A stretch of 64,000 nucleotides of DNA. Source: Gracilinema caldarium (GTDB taxonomy: Bacteria > Spirochaetota > Spirochaetia > Treponematales > Breznakiellaceae). The DNA is taken from contig NZ_JAJUHW010000010.1 in the NCBI RefSeq assembly GCF_029265695.1, positions 16,308 through 80,307 on the forward strand. The letters run 5' to 3'. The notes beneath the pieces are model-generated. The model saw nothing but the letters and a program-made list of their open reading frames with translations. It did not search any database and was not told where the DNA came from. Numbering within the stretch: position 1 is the first letter of the stretch; the number at the start of each line of letters is the position of its first letter. Positions 8,789-17,257 of this stretch are shown piece after piece. Made by a program: the position numbers and the translations under genes.

Positions 8789-9586
8789 GTGCTCAAACAT
8801 GTTCGGGGACGAAAAGTACGGCTTGAAGGCTTTAACAACCTTACGAAATACTTAAGTTTTAACATCTATGACCTCTGCTATGCCCGATCCCAGGAGTCCC
8901 AAATAGAATACCTGGAATATATCGACAAAGAATATGATTCGGAGCGGCTGAAAACAATCATAGAAGAAGTAACCCGGATTATCGACGCAAAATTAGTTAA
9001 TGTCACAACCCAGGATTATGATCCCCGCGGAGCCAGCGTGGTAGCCCTCATCAACGAGGATCATCCGGTTCTAAGTCCCGCGGTCTCCACCAACCACATG
9101 CCGGAGACTTCCATTGTAGGACACTTGGATAAAAGCCATATCACCGCCCATACCTATCCGGAATTCGACACCAGCACCGGGCTTGCCACTTTTCGGGTAG
9201 ATATCGATGTATCCACCTGCGGCATGATCAGTCCCCTCAGGGCTCTGCACTATCTCATCGACTGCTTTGATTCTGATGTGGTGCTTATCGACTATCGGGT
9301 CCGGGGCTTTACCCGGGACACCAGGGGAAACAAAATCTTTATTGACCATGACATCTCATCAATCCAGGATTTTATTGATGAAGATGTGCTTTCAGATTAC
9401 CTCGTCTACGACATTAACATCCTTTCGGATAATATTTTCCATACCAAAATGAGGAAAAAAGAGATAAAACTGAACGATTATCTTTTTGGACCTGAGATCG
9501 AAGACCTTTCACAGGATGAACGGAAACGAATTAAGGAGCTCATCCGCAAGGAAATGCAGGAGATCTTCGAATGCGAAAATTTCTAG
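8789..9586 (+). CDS. speD: S-adenosylmethionine decarboxylase proenzyme, E. coli type
   Basis: It makes decarboxylated SAM, the aminopropyl donor for spermidine. The protein has 265 residues, as expected for the E. coli-type enzyme. The self-cleavage site is visible as DKSHITAHTYPE, with Ser116 expected to become the pyruvoyl group, and the catalytic cysteine is C144 in STCGMISPLRAL. The start is a GTG at 8789 with AGGAGA upstream. Its last 16 nt overlap speE, so the two polyamine genes form an operon. It diverges from the MFS gene. Confidence 0.95.
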   Translation: MLKHVRGRKVRLEGFNNLTKYLSFNIYDLCYARSQESQIEYLEYIDKEYDSERLKTIIEEVTRIIDAKLVNVTTQDYDPRGASVVALINEDHPVLSPAVSTNHMPETSIVGHLDKSHITAHTYPEFDTSTGLATFRVDIDVSTCGMISPLRALHYLIDCFDSDVVLIDYRVRGFTRDTRGNKIFIDHDISSIQDFIDEDVLSDYLVYDINILSDNIFHTKMRKKEIKLNDYLFGPEIEDLSQDERKRIKELIRKEMQEIFECENF

Positions 9587-10608
9587 ACCGAATTCTGTCT
9601 TCCAAGTCCTATGAAATCCGTGAGCGGGTGAGCCGGACTTCAGGATGGTTTTATCGGGCTAAAAAGATCTTATACCGCGGCAAAACGGCATACCAGAGCA
9701 TAGAACTATTGGAGACCGAGGAATTCGGCCGCACCTTACTTCTTGATGGGGCCACCCAGGTTATGGAGGCCAATGAATTTCAGTACCATGAACCCATGGC
9801 TCACATTCCCCTGCTTGCTCATCCGCAGCCTGAAAGGGTGCTCATCATCGGCGGCGGAGACGGAGGGGTCCTGCGGGAAGTCCTGAAGCACCCCACGGTC
9901 CGTCATGTGGACCTGGTAGAACTGGACGATGCGGTCATTGAATTTTCCCGGACCTTGCTTGCCTTCTGCAGCAAGGGTGCCTTTGACGATGATCGAGTCA
10001 GCATACATGTCCAGGACGGCAGAACCTTTGTCGAAACAGCTAATAATCAATATGACATTGTCATTATGGATATGACCGATCCGGCAGGTCCATCCCTGAG
10101 ACTCTACAGCCGGGAGTTCTTTTTAGCCCTGTCAAAGCTTCTAAAGGATGAGCGGGCTTATTTTATCATGCACAGCGAATCACCGGATTGCCGCCCCGAA
10201 GCCTTTGCTCGGATACACCGGACCCTCAGGTCCGTATTCTCCCGGGTAGAACTAGCGACCACCTGTATCCGCATGTACGGGGGCCTCTGGTCCTTTGCGA
10301 TTGCCAGCCTCGCCAGGGGCAGCCCCTCCAAGGGCGGCGCTGTTACGGTCGCCGCCCTCGACGGAAGCGCAAGCAAAACCGCCAGCGAGCCCGCCAGGGG
10401 CGGTACCGCACTGCGGGAATTTTCGATCTCCGAAATAAGGCGTCGCATGGACGAGCGGGGGTTATCGGGGCTGCAGGTTGTCGCGCCTGAAACCTGGCAG
10501 GCCTTTTTTGCCCCCTACCCCTACATCCAGACCCTTCTTGCTAAGGAGGGCGACATTTGCACCGACGAAAACCCAGAGTTCCCCGACAGTTTTGACTATA
10601 GGGGATAA
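9571..10608 (+). CDS. speE: Polyamine aminopropyltransferase (spermidine synthase)
   Basis: It transfers an aminopropyl group from decarboxylated SAM, made by the upstream speD product, to putrescine. The binding motif IIGGGDGGVLREV lies at about residues 92-104 and the catalytic aspartate region is VIMDMTDPAGP near 170. At 345 residues it is about 50 longer than usual; part of the excess is a low-complexity insertion of 27 codons at about residues 248-274, coded by a palindromic DNA segment (separate entry), and part is in the C-terminal region. The insertion follows GGLWSFAIAS and probably forms a surface loop. Confidence 0.93.
   Translation: MRKFLDRILSSKSYEIRERVSRTSGWFYRAKKILYRGKTAYQSIELLETEEFGRTLLLDGATQVMEANEFQYHEPMAHIPLLAHPQPERVLIIGGGDGGVLREVLKHPTVRHVDLVELDDAVIEFSRTLLAFCSKGAFDDDRVSIHVQDGRTFVETANNQYDIVIMDMTDPAGPSLRLYSREFFLALSKLLKDERAYFIMHSESPDCRPEAFARIHRTLRSVFSRVELATTCIRMYGGLWSFAIASLARGSPSKGGAVTVAALDGSASKTASEPARGGTALREFSISEIRRRMDERGLSGLQVVAPETWQAFFAPYPYIQTLLAKEGDICTDENPEFPDSFDYRG
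10311..10401. repeat. In-frame palindromic mini-insertion inside speE
   Basis: The 10-mer CGCCAGGGGC occurs at 10311-10320 and again at 10392-10401, exactly 81 nt (27 codons) apart. Between them GGGCGGCG (10332-10339) and CGCCGCCC (10350-10357) form a perfect 8-bp inverted repeat. The unit is more GC-rich than its surroundings and keeps the reading frame. This looks like a small mobile palindromic element with a target duplication, comparable in concept to the Rickettsia palindromic elements that insert within genes. Confidence 0.5.
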
Positions 10609-10660
10609 GCAATCACTCACGAGCCGCCTGAGGTTAAGCAGAGCTTACCCCCTTCCCCCC

Positions 10661-12349
10661 TCACACTTCCAGAGTCTTTAACCGCTGCTCCCCCAAGGGC
10701 AGATACAGCGCAAGCAGAACCGCAAAGAGAAGAAGCGGAAGCACCACAAGAATAAGGACAAGGAGCAGCCAGGTCTTGGCCCAGGCAAAGGCTGCAACAC
10801 CGGTACCCGCCAGAATGAGCATTTCAAGGAGTATCATCACTACCGCATTGACATTCTGTTTCATGGCCGCCACTGGGTTTTCCCAGGCAAGCTGAGGATT
10901 CAGGGTGTCGATGTAGAGACCTGCCAAATTAAAGAGGGCTGACAGCGTACTGGAAGCGGCAAGTACAAGAAGTACCCGCAATACATTAAAACGAAAAAGA
11001 AAAATCCCTAGAAATACCGCCATGAGGGAACCTGCAAGTCCAAAAACGAGGCCATGGAGCAGCTTTGCCATGAGATAGAGCCGCGGTGAAACCGGCAGGG
11101 TCTTCATATAGCTGATATGCTTGGCGTCCCGAGAAAGGGCCGTGCAGGTAATACTCGTGGCTGAACCGAGAAAGGCCCCGGCAAGACTACTCAACAGCAC
11201 CTGCTGCAGGGGCGAAAGGAGTGACCCAGCGGCGCTGCGCAGTTCATTCAGGGACCCTTGATTTCCCAAAGAAAACACTAGACTCACCGCAATAACGACG
11301 GGCATAAGCACAATGATGAAGGGCCCATTCAAAAAGTACACCGGCTCCCGATTCATGCTCCACAGTTCCCGGAGAAGGAGGGAAACAAGCTTTCCCCGCC
11401 GGGCCGTGCTTGCCTTGAGGAAGGCAACAGTCTGAGTTCGGTTCATCCGTCTGACATACTGTTCGGAAAAACCCTGTATAACCCGGGTATAGCGGGGGGC
11501 GAGGACGCTTAAAAGCCCGTAGGAAGCTGCAAGGACCGACATGAGGCAGGCAAGGAGACCAAGGGTATATAAAGGGTTTGCCGCACTGAGCAGGGCACCC
11601 AGCAAAAATTGCAGAGGCGGAAGTGCATCAAGAAGACGCAGGAAAGCTTCATTTGACCCCCGCAGGAGGACCGCCAGTTCTTCCGGGCCAGCTGATGAAG
11701 CGAGCAGCCGGTTTATGGATGCGTTAAAAAAGAGAATGATGACCATCATGGCCAATCCAATTAGCACCAGCATCCGATCCCGGTTCCTAAAAAACTTACT
11801 TACCGAAAGGAGCGGGATACTGATACAGTAGCCTAGGACGCTGACAACTATGACAGCCAGGATGATCTCAAGGAGGGCATTGACATAAAAGAGGGCGGAA
11901 ACACCTGCGGATATGCCATAAATGAGAAAACCGGTACCAATAGAAAGCAGAGCAATAAAGAATTGGGGAACCGCCAGGGCCAAAGCCTTGCCTGCAAGTA
12001 AAAAGACAGGCTTCGCCGGCAAAGTAGCCAGATAGGTTTCCATCTCGTTGGTATAGACAGTGGAAAAACTGGAGACAAAACTGAGAATTGCCACCAAGAG
12101 GCTCCCGTACAGCAGTGCGTAGACCAGCATGAGCCGCAGAAGCCCCAGCGTTGCAAAAACCTTATACAGGGATGAATAGACTTCCCAGGCCATATAACCG
12201 AAAACGCCGATGACATAGATAAAGAGGGCCAGGGTTCCCACCCCCTTTAAGAGCCCCTTTGGTGAAAGTTTACCCGACGAATCGCGAAGTGCAGGAAGGG
12301 CATAAAAGGTGGAAAAATAAAACCGGATAATGGCTGCCAATGATTTCAT
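10661..12349 (-). CDS. ABC-2-type transporter permease
   Basis: A 562-residue polytopic membrane protein with roughly a dozen hydrophobic segments in two halves separated by a hydrophilic stretch (near RYTRVIQGFSEQYVRRMNRT). Its start overlaps the stop of the upstream ATP-binding subunit (ATGA), which identifies it as that protein's partner. The size and pairing fit the ABC-2 exporter class. What is exported is unknown. It is transcribed toward speE, with about 50 nt between the stops. Confidence 0.8.
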   Translation of the reverse strand: MKSLAAIIRFYFSTFYALPALRDSSGKLSPKGLLKGVGTLALFIYVIGVFGYMAWEVYSSLYKVFATLGLLRLMLVYALLYGSLLVAILSFVSSFSTVYTNEMETYLATLPAKPVFLLAGKALALAVPQFFIALLSIGTGFLIYGISAGVSALFYVNALLEIILAVIVVSVLGYCISIPLLSVSKFFRNRDRMLVLIGLAMMVIILFFNASINRLLASSAGPEELAVLLRGSNEAFLRLLDALPPLQFLLGALLSAANPLYTLGLLACLMSVLAASYGLLSVLAPRYTRVIQGFSEQYVRRMNRTQTVAFLKASTARRGKLVSLLLRELWSMNREPVYFLNGPFIIVLMPVVIAVSLVFSLGNQGSLNELRSAAGSLLSPLQQVLLSSLAGAFLGSATSITCTALSRDAKHISYMKTLPVSPRLYLMAKLLHGLVFGLAGSLMAVFLGIFLFRFNVLRVLLVLAASSTLSALFNLAGLYIDTLNPQLAWENPVAAMKQNVNAVVMILLEMLILAGTGVAAFAWAKTWLLLVLILVVLPLLLFAVLLALYLPLGEQRLKTLEV

Positions 12350-13086
12350 GCTTCCCCGCCTCCGCTTTCCACCAGTTCCAGGAACAGGGATTCCAGGGAA
12401 CCGTCTTTTCCCCGAAGCTCCTTAAGTTCATCCAAGGTGCCGGTAAACATAATCTTTCCCTTATTGATGATAGCAAGCCGGTCGCAGACCTTTTCAGCCA
12501 CTTCCATCACATGGGTAGAAAAAAACACACAGGTTCCCGCCAGGGCCCGCTCCCGCATGAGTTCCTTAAGGTTAAAGGCGGCCTGGGGGTCAAGGCCGAC
12601 CAGGGGTTCATCGAGAATCCAGTTGGACGGCTCAGGGAGGAGGCTGGCACATACGAGGAGCTTCTGCTTCATGCCCCGGGAATAGCTGCCGATCCTTGCA
12701 GACAGCACGTCGGCTATTTCAAAGCGTCTGGTGTAGGTTTCGATGCGCTGCCGACGGGCATCCCGGTCAACGCCGTACAGGTCGGCAATAAAATTAAGGA
12801 ACTCAATGCCCTTAAGCCGCGCAAAAAGTTCCGGGTTATCCGGCACATAGCCGATACGGGCCTTTGCCTCAAGGGCCCGGGCGGGAAGTTCCAAACCATC
12901 CACCGAAATCGTCCCCCCATCGGCTTCAAGAGCACCGGTAATGAGCTTTATGGTCGTGGTCTTTCCGGCCCCATTAGGGCCAAGGAAGCCGAAAATAGAA
13001 CCATCAGGAATTGTCAGGTTGATGGAATCCAGGGCCTTCGTTTTATTTTTACTGTAGGTCTTGTTCACTCCCTGCAGGGTAATCAT
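12346..13086 (-). CDS. ABC transporter ATP-binding protein (exporter type)
   Basis: A 246-residue nucleotide-binding subunit. Walker A is GPNGAGKTTT (about residue 39), the signature is SYSRGMKQKL, and Walker B is WILDEPLVGLD followed by the switch histidine in FFSTHVME. This is the CcmA/NatA-like subclass that serves ABC-2 permeases. GGGGG upstream of the ATG provides ribosome binding. The gene lies between the OmpA-like protein and the permease on the same strand, so the three may be cotranscribed. Confidence 0.92.
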   Translation of the reverse strand: MITLQGVNKTYSKNKTKALDSINLTIPDGSIFGFLGPNGAGKTTTIKLITGALEADGGTISVDGLELPARALEAKARIGYVPDNPELFARLKGIEFLNFIADLYGVDRDARRQRIETYTRRFEIADVLSARIGSYSRGMKQKLLVCASLLPEPSNWILDEPLVGLDPQAAFNLKELMRERALAGTCVFFSTHVMEVAEKVCDRLAIINKGKIMFTGTLDELKELRGKDGSLESLFLELVESGGGEA

Positions 13087-13099
13087 ATGGTCCCCCTTA

Positions 13100-14677
13100 T
13101 TACTGCAGTATGGTTATTTCTACCCGGCGGTTCTTTGCCCTGCCGGTCTCGGTGCTGTTGTCCGCAAGAGGCTTTGTGCCGCCCCAGCCTTTATAGATAA
13201 ACCGGTCCGCAGGAATCCCCCGGGCAACCAGTTCATCCACGATTTTTTTTGCCCGCCGGACCGACAGTTCCTGCTCTCCCGCGGGCCGACCCACGGCAGC
13301 GGTGTGGCCTTCCACAAGAATCAGAGGCTGCACCGCCCCTGCACCCGCAACCGACTGCAGGGCCCGGGCAATGATATCCAGCCGTCCCCGTTCAGAACTC
13401 AGGATCTCATCAGAGTCGGCTACAAAGCGGATATCCCGTACGGTAAGTTTTACCCCCTCGGGGACGGCTGCCACCTCGATGTTCTGGGCCGGCAGGTCCA
13501 CGACTGCAACAGAAGGTGCAGCGGAGGATGGGGCTGCGGGTGCAGGGGCGACCGGAGTGGATGACGCAGCCGGCGATGGAGTCTCTGCTGCCGGGGCAGA
13601 TCCCCCGCTCGTGGCCGCGGATGGCGGGGCAGCGCCCGCGAGACCCTGGTCAAGCTCGAAGTTTCCGCCGGACCGGAGCTGTTCGCCCGCGGCAGACACA
13701 GAAGCTGGGGCGGCCGCGGTGCTGGTAGTTCCAGAGGCCGCACCGCCAGAGCCCGCATCAACCGAATCTGCGCCGCCAACCTTTTCGACCCGTCTAGTCT
13801 GGCCGTTATCCCCGCCCAATTGCAGGGTAACCTGGGCCAAAACCGCCGAGCGGTCAAAGGGCAGAAAGCTTTCACTGAAACTCAGGGTAAACCCCTTGTA
13901 TCGTACCGAAGATCCATCGGGCCACAGGAAGGTTTCATCCAGCGTATCCCGCATCAAAACAAGCCGGCCGTCCGCAGATCGGATCAAAATATCTACCACA
14001 TGCTTTCCGCTTGCTTCGACAAAGGGACCAGAACCGCCCTGGCTTGCTCCAGGCGTTTTCGTCTGGGAGCTTCTTGATACAGCCTTGTACCGGGTGGCAT
14101 ATTGGGCTTGGATACGAAAAACATTTTCACCTTTATAAGATTCCTCACCCAGGAAACGGTATTCCACCACAATCGGAAGTTTTACCCGGTTTCCGTCGTT
14201 CCGGGGATCCACGATGCGTTCACCATGGGCAACCCAAGAATCGCCGGATCTAAGAGGTTTATCAGAGAAAAGCGGGAAATTACGTAGCTGCGGATACCCC
14301 TTATCATCTGCAATCCGCATGGAACCCGAGGGCGACAGGGTAAAATCGACGGGAATAATATCATCCAAAGGCCGAGCCGCCTTCTGCAGATCTCTCAAGG
14401 TTTCTTCAAACACATAGACCGTTCCGCGGTAGCGCTGGCCCGCTGGGTCTTGGACTGGATCGAGCCGATAGCGTGTCTCCCGGTACACATGGCCCGTGTA
14501 TTTTCCGTTATCATAGCGGGCCCAGTCGGACCGCTCCACAAGAATATAGGGCCCGGACACAGTCTGCCTTAAAACAACTCCCGCCTGGTTTTGGGGAAAG
14601 AGCGGCCACGAAAAAAGGATAAAAAGAAATACAATGATATTCTTACCCCAAAGAAAACTGAGCCGTTCCTTTTTCAT
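13100..14677 (-). CDS. OmpA-family peptidoglycan-binding protein
   Basis: A secreted protein of about 525 residues. The ATG at 14677 begins a signal sequence (MKKERLSFLWGKNIIVFLF...) and fits a promoter just upstream; the ORF-track start at 14776 is too early. After an N-terminal domain of about 280 residues of unknown fold comes a long Ala/Pro/Ser-rich linker, then a C-terminal OmpA-like domain: VEGHTAAVGRPAGEQELSVR, ADRFIYKGWGGTKPLADN and GRAKNRRVEITI. Such domains bind peptidoglycan in the periplasm. The protein diverges from the cdaR-like gene and precedes the ABC exporter genes. Confidence 0.88.
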   Translation of the reverse strand: MKKERLSFLWGKNIIVFLFILFSWPLFPQNQAGVVLRQTVSGPYILVERSDWARYDNGKYTGHVYRETRYRLDPVQDPAGQRYRGTVYVFEETLRDLQKAARPLDDIIPVDFTLSPSGSMRIADDKGYPQLRNFPLFSDKPLRSGDSWVAHGERIVDPRNDGNRVKLPIVVEYRFLGEESYKGENVFRIQAQYATRYKAVSRSSQTKTPGASQGGSGPFVEASGKHVVDILIRSADGRLVLMRDTLDETFLWPDGSSVRYKGFTLSFSESFLPFDRSAVLAQVTLQLGGDNGQTRRVEKVGGADSVDAGSGGAASGTTSTAAAPASVSAAGEQLRSGGNFELDQGLAGAAPPSAATSGGSAPAAETPSPAASSTPVAPAPAAPSSAAPSVAVVDLPAQNIEVAAVPEGVKLTVRDIRFVADSDEILSSERGRLDIIARALQSVAGAGAVQPLILVEGHTAAVGRPAGEQELSVRRAKKIVDELVARGIPADRFIYKGWGGTKPLADNSTETGRAKNRRVEITILQ

Positions 14678-14683
14678 AATTCC

Positions 14684-14713
14684 AGTATCCGGCACAACGA
14701 TTTGTTTGTGCAA
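14684..14713 (-). promoter_or_regulatory. Promoter of the OmpA-like/ABC operon, probably leaderless
   Basis: TTGCAC, an 18-nt spacer and GATACT, with the -10 ending 6 nt before the ATG at 14677. There is no Shine-Dalgarno. Confidence 0.5.
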
Positions 14714-14726
14714 GTAGGCAACTCGG

Positions 14727-14755
14727 TTGCCAGCCATACAATTTTGACCAATAAT
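14727..14755 (+). promoter_or_regulatory. Promoter of the cdaR-like gene, probably leaderless
   Basis: TTGCCA, a 17-nt spacer and AATAAT, with the -10 ending 6 nt before the ATG at 14762. It lies back to back with the promoter of the OmpA-like gene in an 84-nt divergent gap. No Shine-Dalgarno is seen. Confidence 0.5.
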
Positions 14756-14761
14756 AATTTT

Positions 14762-15934
14762 ATGACAGCGGTTCATTCGTTAAATATACTCTCTGCGGAA
14801 CTCGCCCAATCATTTCTCCAAAGACTCGGAGAACACATCGAGCAAAACATCAATATCATGAACCAGGAGGGCATCATCATTGCAAGCAGGGATACTTCCC
14901 GTATCGGAAGCTACCATGATGCGGCCCACCGGCTTATAAGATCCCAGTCGGCCAAAGAAGAAATTGAGGAGCAGGACGATCCTGCACCGGGGGTGAAACC
15001 TGGGGTGAATCTGCCGATCCAGCATAGGGGAGAGACTATCGGGGTAGTCGGCGTAACCGGTCGGCCCGCGGAAGTGCGGAGCCTTGCCTATGCGGTTAAA
15101 ATAAGCCTTGAAACCTTCATGGAACTGGAAGCACTGCGGGACAAAATGCTCCGCCAGCAGGCTGGCATGAACCGTTTTATCGCCAAGCTTCTTAATCCTG
15201 AATCGATGGACGATACATCCCTCCATGAGCTTGCCCGCAGGACCGGCTATGAAGCGGCCCTGCCTCGGACAGCAATCCTTATTACCCTTCCTCCCGGCAT
15301 GGAAACCGAAGCGGGTTTGCGGATCCTTAAGGAACAGCAGAACCGCAGCAAACAGGATATCCTAGCGGCAACGCCACAGGGAGATATATTGCTTTTTAAG
15401 GCCCTCGGCCAAACAAAAGGTTTCAGCCTCGGATCATGGGAAGAGGACATAACAACATTCTGGAGGGTCTTACAACATGATCTTCCGGCGAGTCAATTTT
15501 ATGTGAGCATGAAGCAGAAGGATGTAAGCCGTTATCACCTGGCATACCGGGAAATCCTTTGGCTTAAGGGCCATATACATCAAACTGACAATAAACCTGT
15601 CATGCTTTACCGGCATGTCATGGATCTTTTAACCGACCCAACCCTGAGATGGGAACTGGTGAGTCTTTTTGAATATACTCTTGAGGGAATCATACAAAAT
15701 GCCGGCGGCAGCTTGCCCCACTGGCTTTCAGAAACACTGCTCGCACTGGTTCGCGCCGATTATGCGATCCAAGAGGCGGCAGACCGGTTGCATCTACATC
15801 GCAATTCCCTTGCAAACCGGATTAAAAAAATCAATGATCTTACAGGTATCGATCTTATCACAGAGATCCACTGGCGGGACTATTTTCGAGTCCTTGCCTA
15901 TTTCATGAATCAGACTGTGCATAATGCACAGTAA
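14762..15934 (+). CDS. cdaR: CdaR-family sugar-diacid regulator
   Basis: A transcription factor of about 390 residues, the usual CdaR length. The N-terminal diacid-sensing domain begins SAELAQSFLQRLGEHIEQNINIMN and contains GIIIASRDTSRIGSYHDAA, typical of the family. The C-terminal PucR-type helix-turn-helix is AIQEAADRLHLHRNSLANRIKKI. The following gene is glycerate kinase, a known CdaR target, which supports control by glycerate or sugar diacids. I place the start at the ATG at 14762 because family similarity begins there and a promoter ends 6 nt before it; the longer ORF-track version runs through the divergent promoter. Confidence 0.9.
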   Translation: MTAVHSLNILSAELAQSFLQRLGEHIEQNINIMNQEGIIIASRDTSRIGSYHDAAHRLIRSQSAKEEIEEQDDPAPGVKPGVNLPIQHRGETIGVVGVTGRPAEVRSLAYAVKISLETFMELEALRDKMLRQQAGMNRFIAKLLNPESMDDTSLHELARRTGYEAALPRTAILITLPPGMETEAGLRILKEQQNRSKQDILAATPQGDILLFKALGQTKGFSLGSWEEDITTFWRVLQHDLPASQFYVSMKQKDVSRYHLAYREILWLKGHIHQTDNKPVMLYRHVMDLLTDPTLRWELVSLFEYTLEGIIQNAGGSLPHWLSETLLALVRADYAIQEAADRLHLHRNSLANRIKKINDLTGIDLITEIHWRDYFRVLAYFMNQTVHNAQ

Positions 15935-16012
15935 TAACACAAAAAAACAGAAAGATTGCCCTCAAAAATGCCCATAAATTGATTTACAATTATTATAAGC
16001 TTGGAGGCTCAT

Positions 16013-17152
16013 ATGACCATAATCGTCGCCCCCGATTCTTTTAAGGGCAACATGAGTGCCCAGGAAGCCTGCGCAGAAATCATTGCGGGTATTAGAGAGG
16101 CAGATCCGGCCATCAATACAATAAGCTATCCATTGGCCGATGGAGGAGAGGGAACCGCCCGGATTGTAACCGAAGCAACCGGCGGAGAGCTTATTTCTGT
16201 CAAAGTCCGGGGACCCTTAGGAGATACGGTAATCGCAGCCTTTGGACTTATCGAAGGGGGCAAAATCGCCATTCTCGATATGGCCAGCGCTTCCGGCATT
16301 GAGCTCGTACCACCGGGGAAACTAAATCCCCTTAAAGCAAGTACCTACGGCACAGGAGAACTTATCAAGGCCGCACTGGATGCAGGAGCCCGGGAACTGG
16401 TCATTGGTATCGGCGGAAGCGCCACGGTAGATGGGGGCATCGGCATGCTTCAGGCACTGGGATTTGAAATTCTAGATGATACAGGAAAGCCCGTCGGTGA
16501 AGGCGGCGAAGTCCTTCTCAAAATCAGCGAAATTCGCACCGAAAAAGCCGATCCTCGGTTAAAAGAGGTAACAATAAAAGTTGCAAGCGATGTAACCAAC
16601 CCCCTTACCGGGCCTGAGGGAGCTGCAGCAGTTTTTGGGCCCCAGAAGGGAGCAACGCCGGACATGGTACCGCTGCTCGACCAGGGGCTGAGCCGGCTCG
16701 GTCAAGCTTGGATCAAAGCAGGTCTTGCAGCAGACACAGATCATCCTGGCGACGGCGCCGCAGGTGGCCTCGGGGCGGCCCTGCGGATCTGTCTTGGAGC
16801 ATCCATCGAATCAGGGGCGTTCCTCGTGATGCAGTATACCGGTATGATGAAGGCACTAAAATATGCAGACCTGGTCATTACCGGGGAGGGCCGCACCGAC
16901 AGCCAGACAAGCCATGGCAAGCTCTGTGCTGTTGTTTCCCGGGTCTGCAAAGAAGCGGGTGTGCCGGTAGCCCTGCTTTCAGGAGCGTTGGCAGGAGATC
17001 TCAATCAGGTTCTCAGTCTCTTTGATTATGCGGTTTCTATTTCTATCGGAGAAGATTCACTTGATAAAATGATTCAAAATGGCCCCAGAAACCTTCGATT
17101 CGCCGCAGCCAATCTGGTACGGGCCTTAAAAATTGGAAAGGCCCTCGGTTAA
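16013..17152 (+). CDS. garK: Glycerate 2-kinase
   Basis: It phosphorylates D-glycerate to 2-phosphoglycerate, feeding glycolysis. The N-terminus IIVAPDSFKGNMSA, the segment PLADGGEGTARIVTEATGG and the C-terminal VITGEGRTDSQT are hallmarks of the GarK/GlxK family; the length of 379 residues is normal. The true start is the ATG at 16013 after GGAGG; the ORF-track TTG is four codons upstream. It directly follows the CdaR-type regulator and is likely its target. The regulator's stop and this start are separated by about 80 nt that may hold its own promoter. Confidence 0.94.
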   Translation: MTIIVAPDSFKGNMSAQEACAEIIAGIREADPAINTISYPLADGGEGTARIVTEATGGELISVKVRGPLGDTVIAAFGLIEGGKIAILDMASASGIELVPPGKLNPLKASTYGTGELIKAALDAGARELVIGIGGSATVDGGIGMLQALGFEILDDTGKPVGEGGEVLLKISEIRTEKADPRLKEVTIKVASDVTNPLTGPEGAAAVFGPQKGATPDMVPLLDQGLSRLGQAWIKAGLAADTDHPGDGAAGGLGAALRICLGASIESGAFLVMQYTGMMKALKYADLVITGEGRTDSQTSHGKLCAVVSRVCKEAGVPVALLSGALAGDLNQVLSLFDYAVSISIGEDSLDKMIQNGPRNLRFAAANLVRALKIGKALG

Positions 17153-17180
17153 TACAGGAGTGGACAGGACGGGGCGTGAT

Positions 17181-17257
17181 TTAAGCCTGGCTTGAGTTTG
17201 GCCAAGCTTGCCTCAGGCCAGGTTTTAGCCCGGCCTGAGACTAGCTCAAGGCTTACT
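17181..17257. terminator. Inverted-repeat region between convergent garK and plsC
   Basis: CTCAGGCC and GGCCTGAG (17212-17239) form a perfect 8-bp stem with a 12-nt loop. Outer blocks (AAGCC...TTGAG with CTCAA...GGCTT) can extend the structure with a bulge. It lies between two convergent genes and may end both transcripts. There is no T-tract, so this is a moderate call. Confidence 0.4.

Noticed and set aside
10609-10660. Terminator between speE and the ABC permease gene (TAAGC-AGA-GCTTA)
   Set aside because: The stem is only 5-7 bp with a bulge and no T-tract; too weak to list as a feature.
12340-13200. Plus-strand ORF of 286 aa
   Set aside because: Shadow of the ABC ATPase gene, which has Walker A, signature and Walker B motifs.
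13302-14138. Plus-strand ORF of 278 aa
   Set aside because: Antisense of the Ala/Pro-rich linker of the OmpA-like gene; its length comes from GC-rich low complexity.
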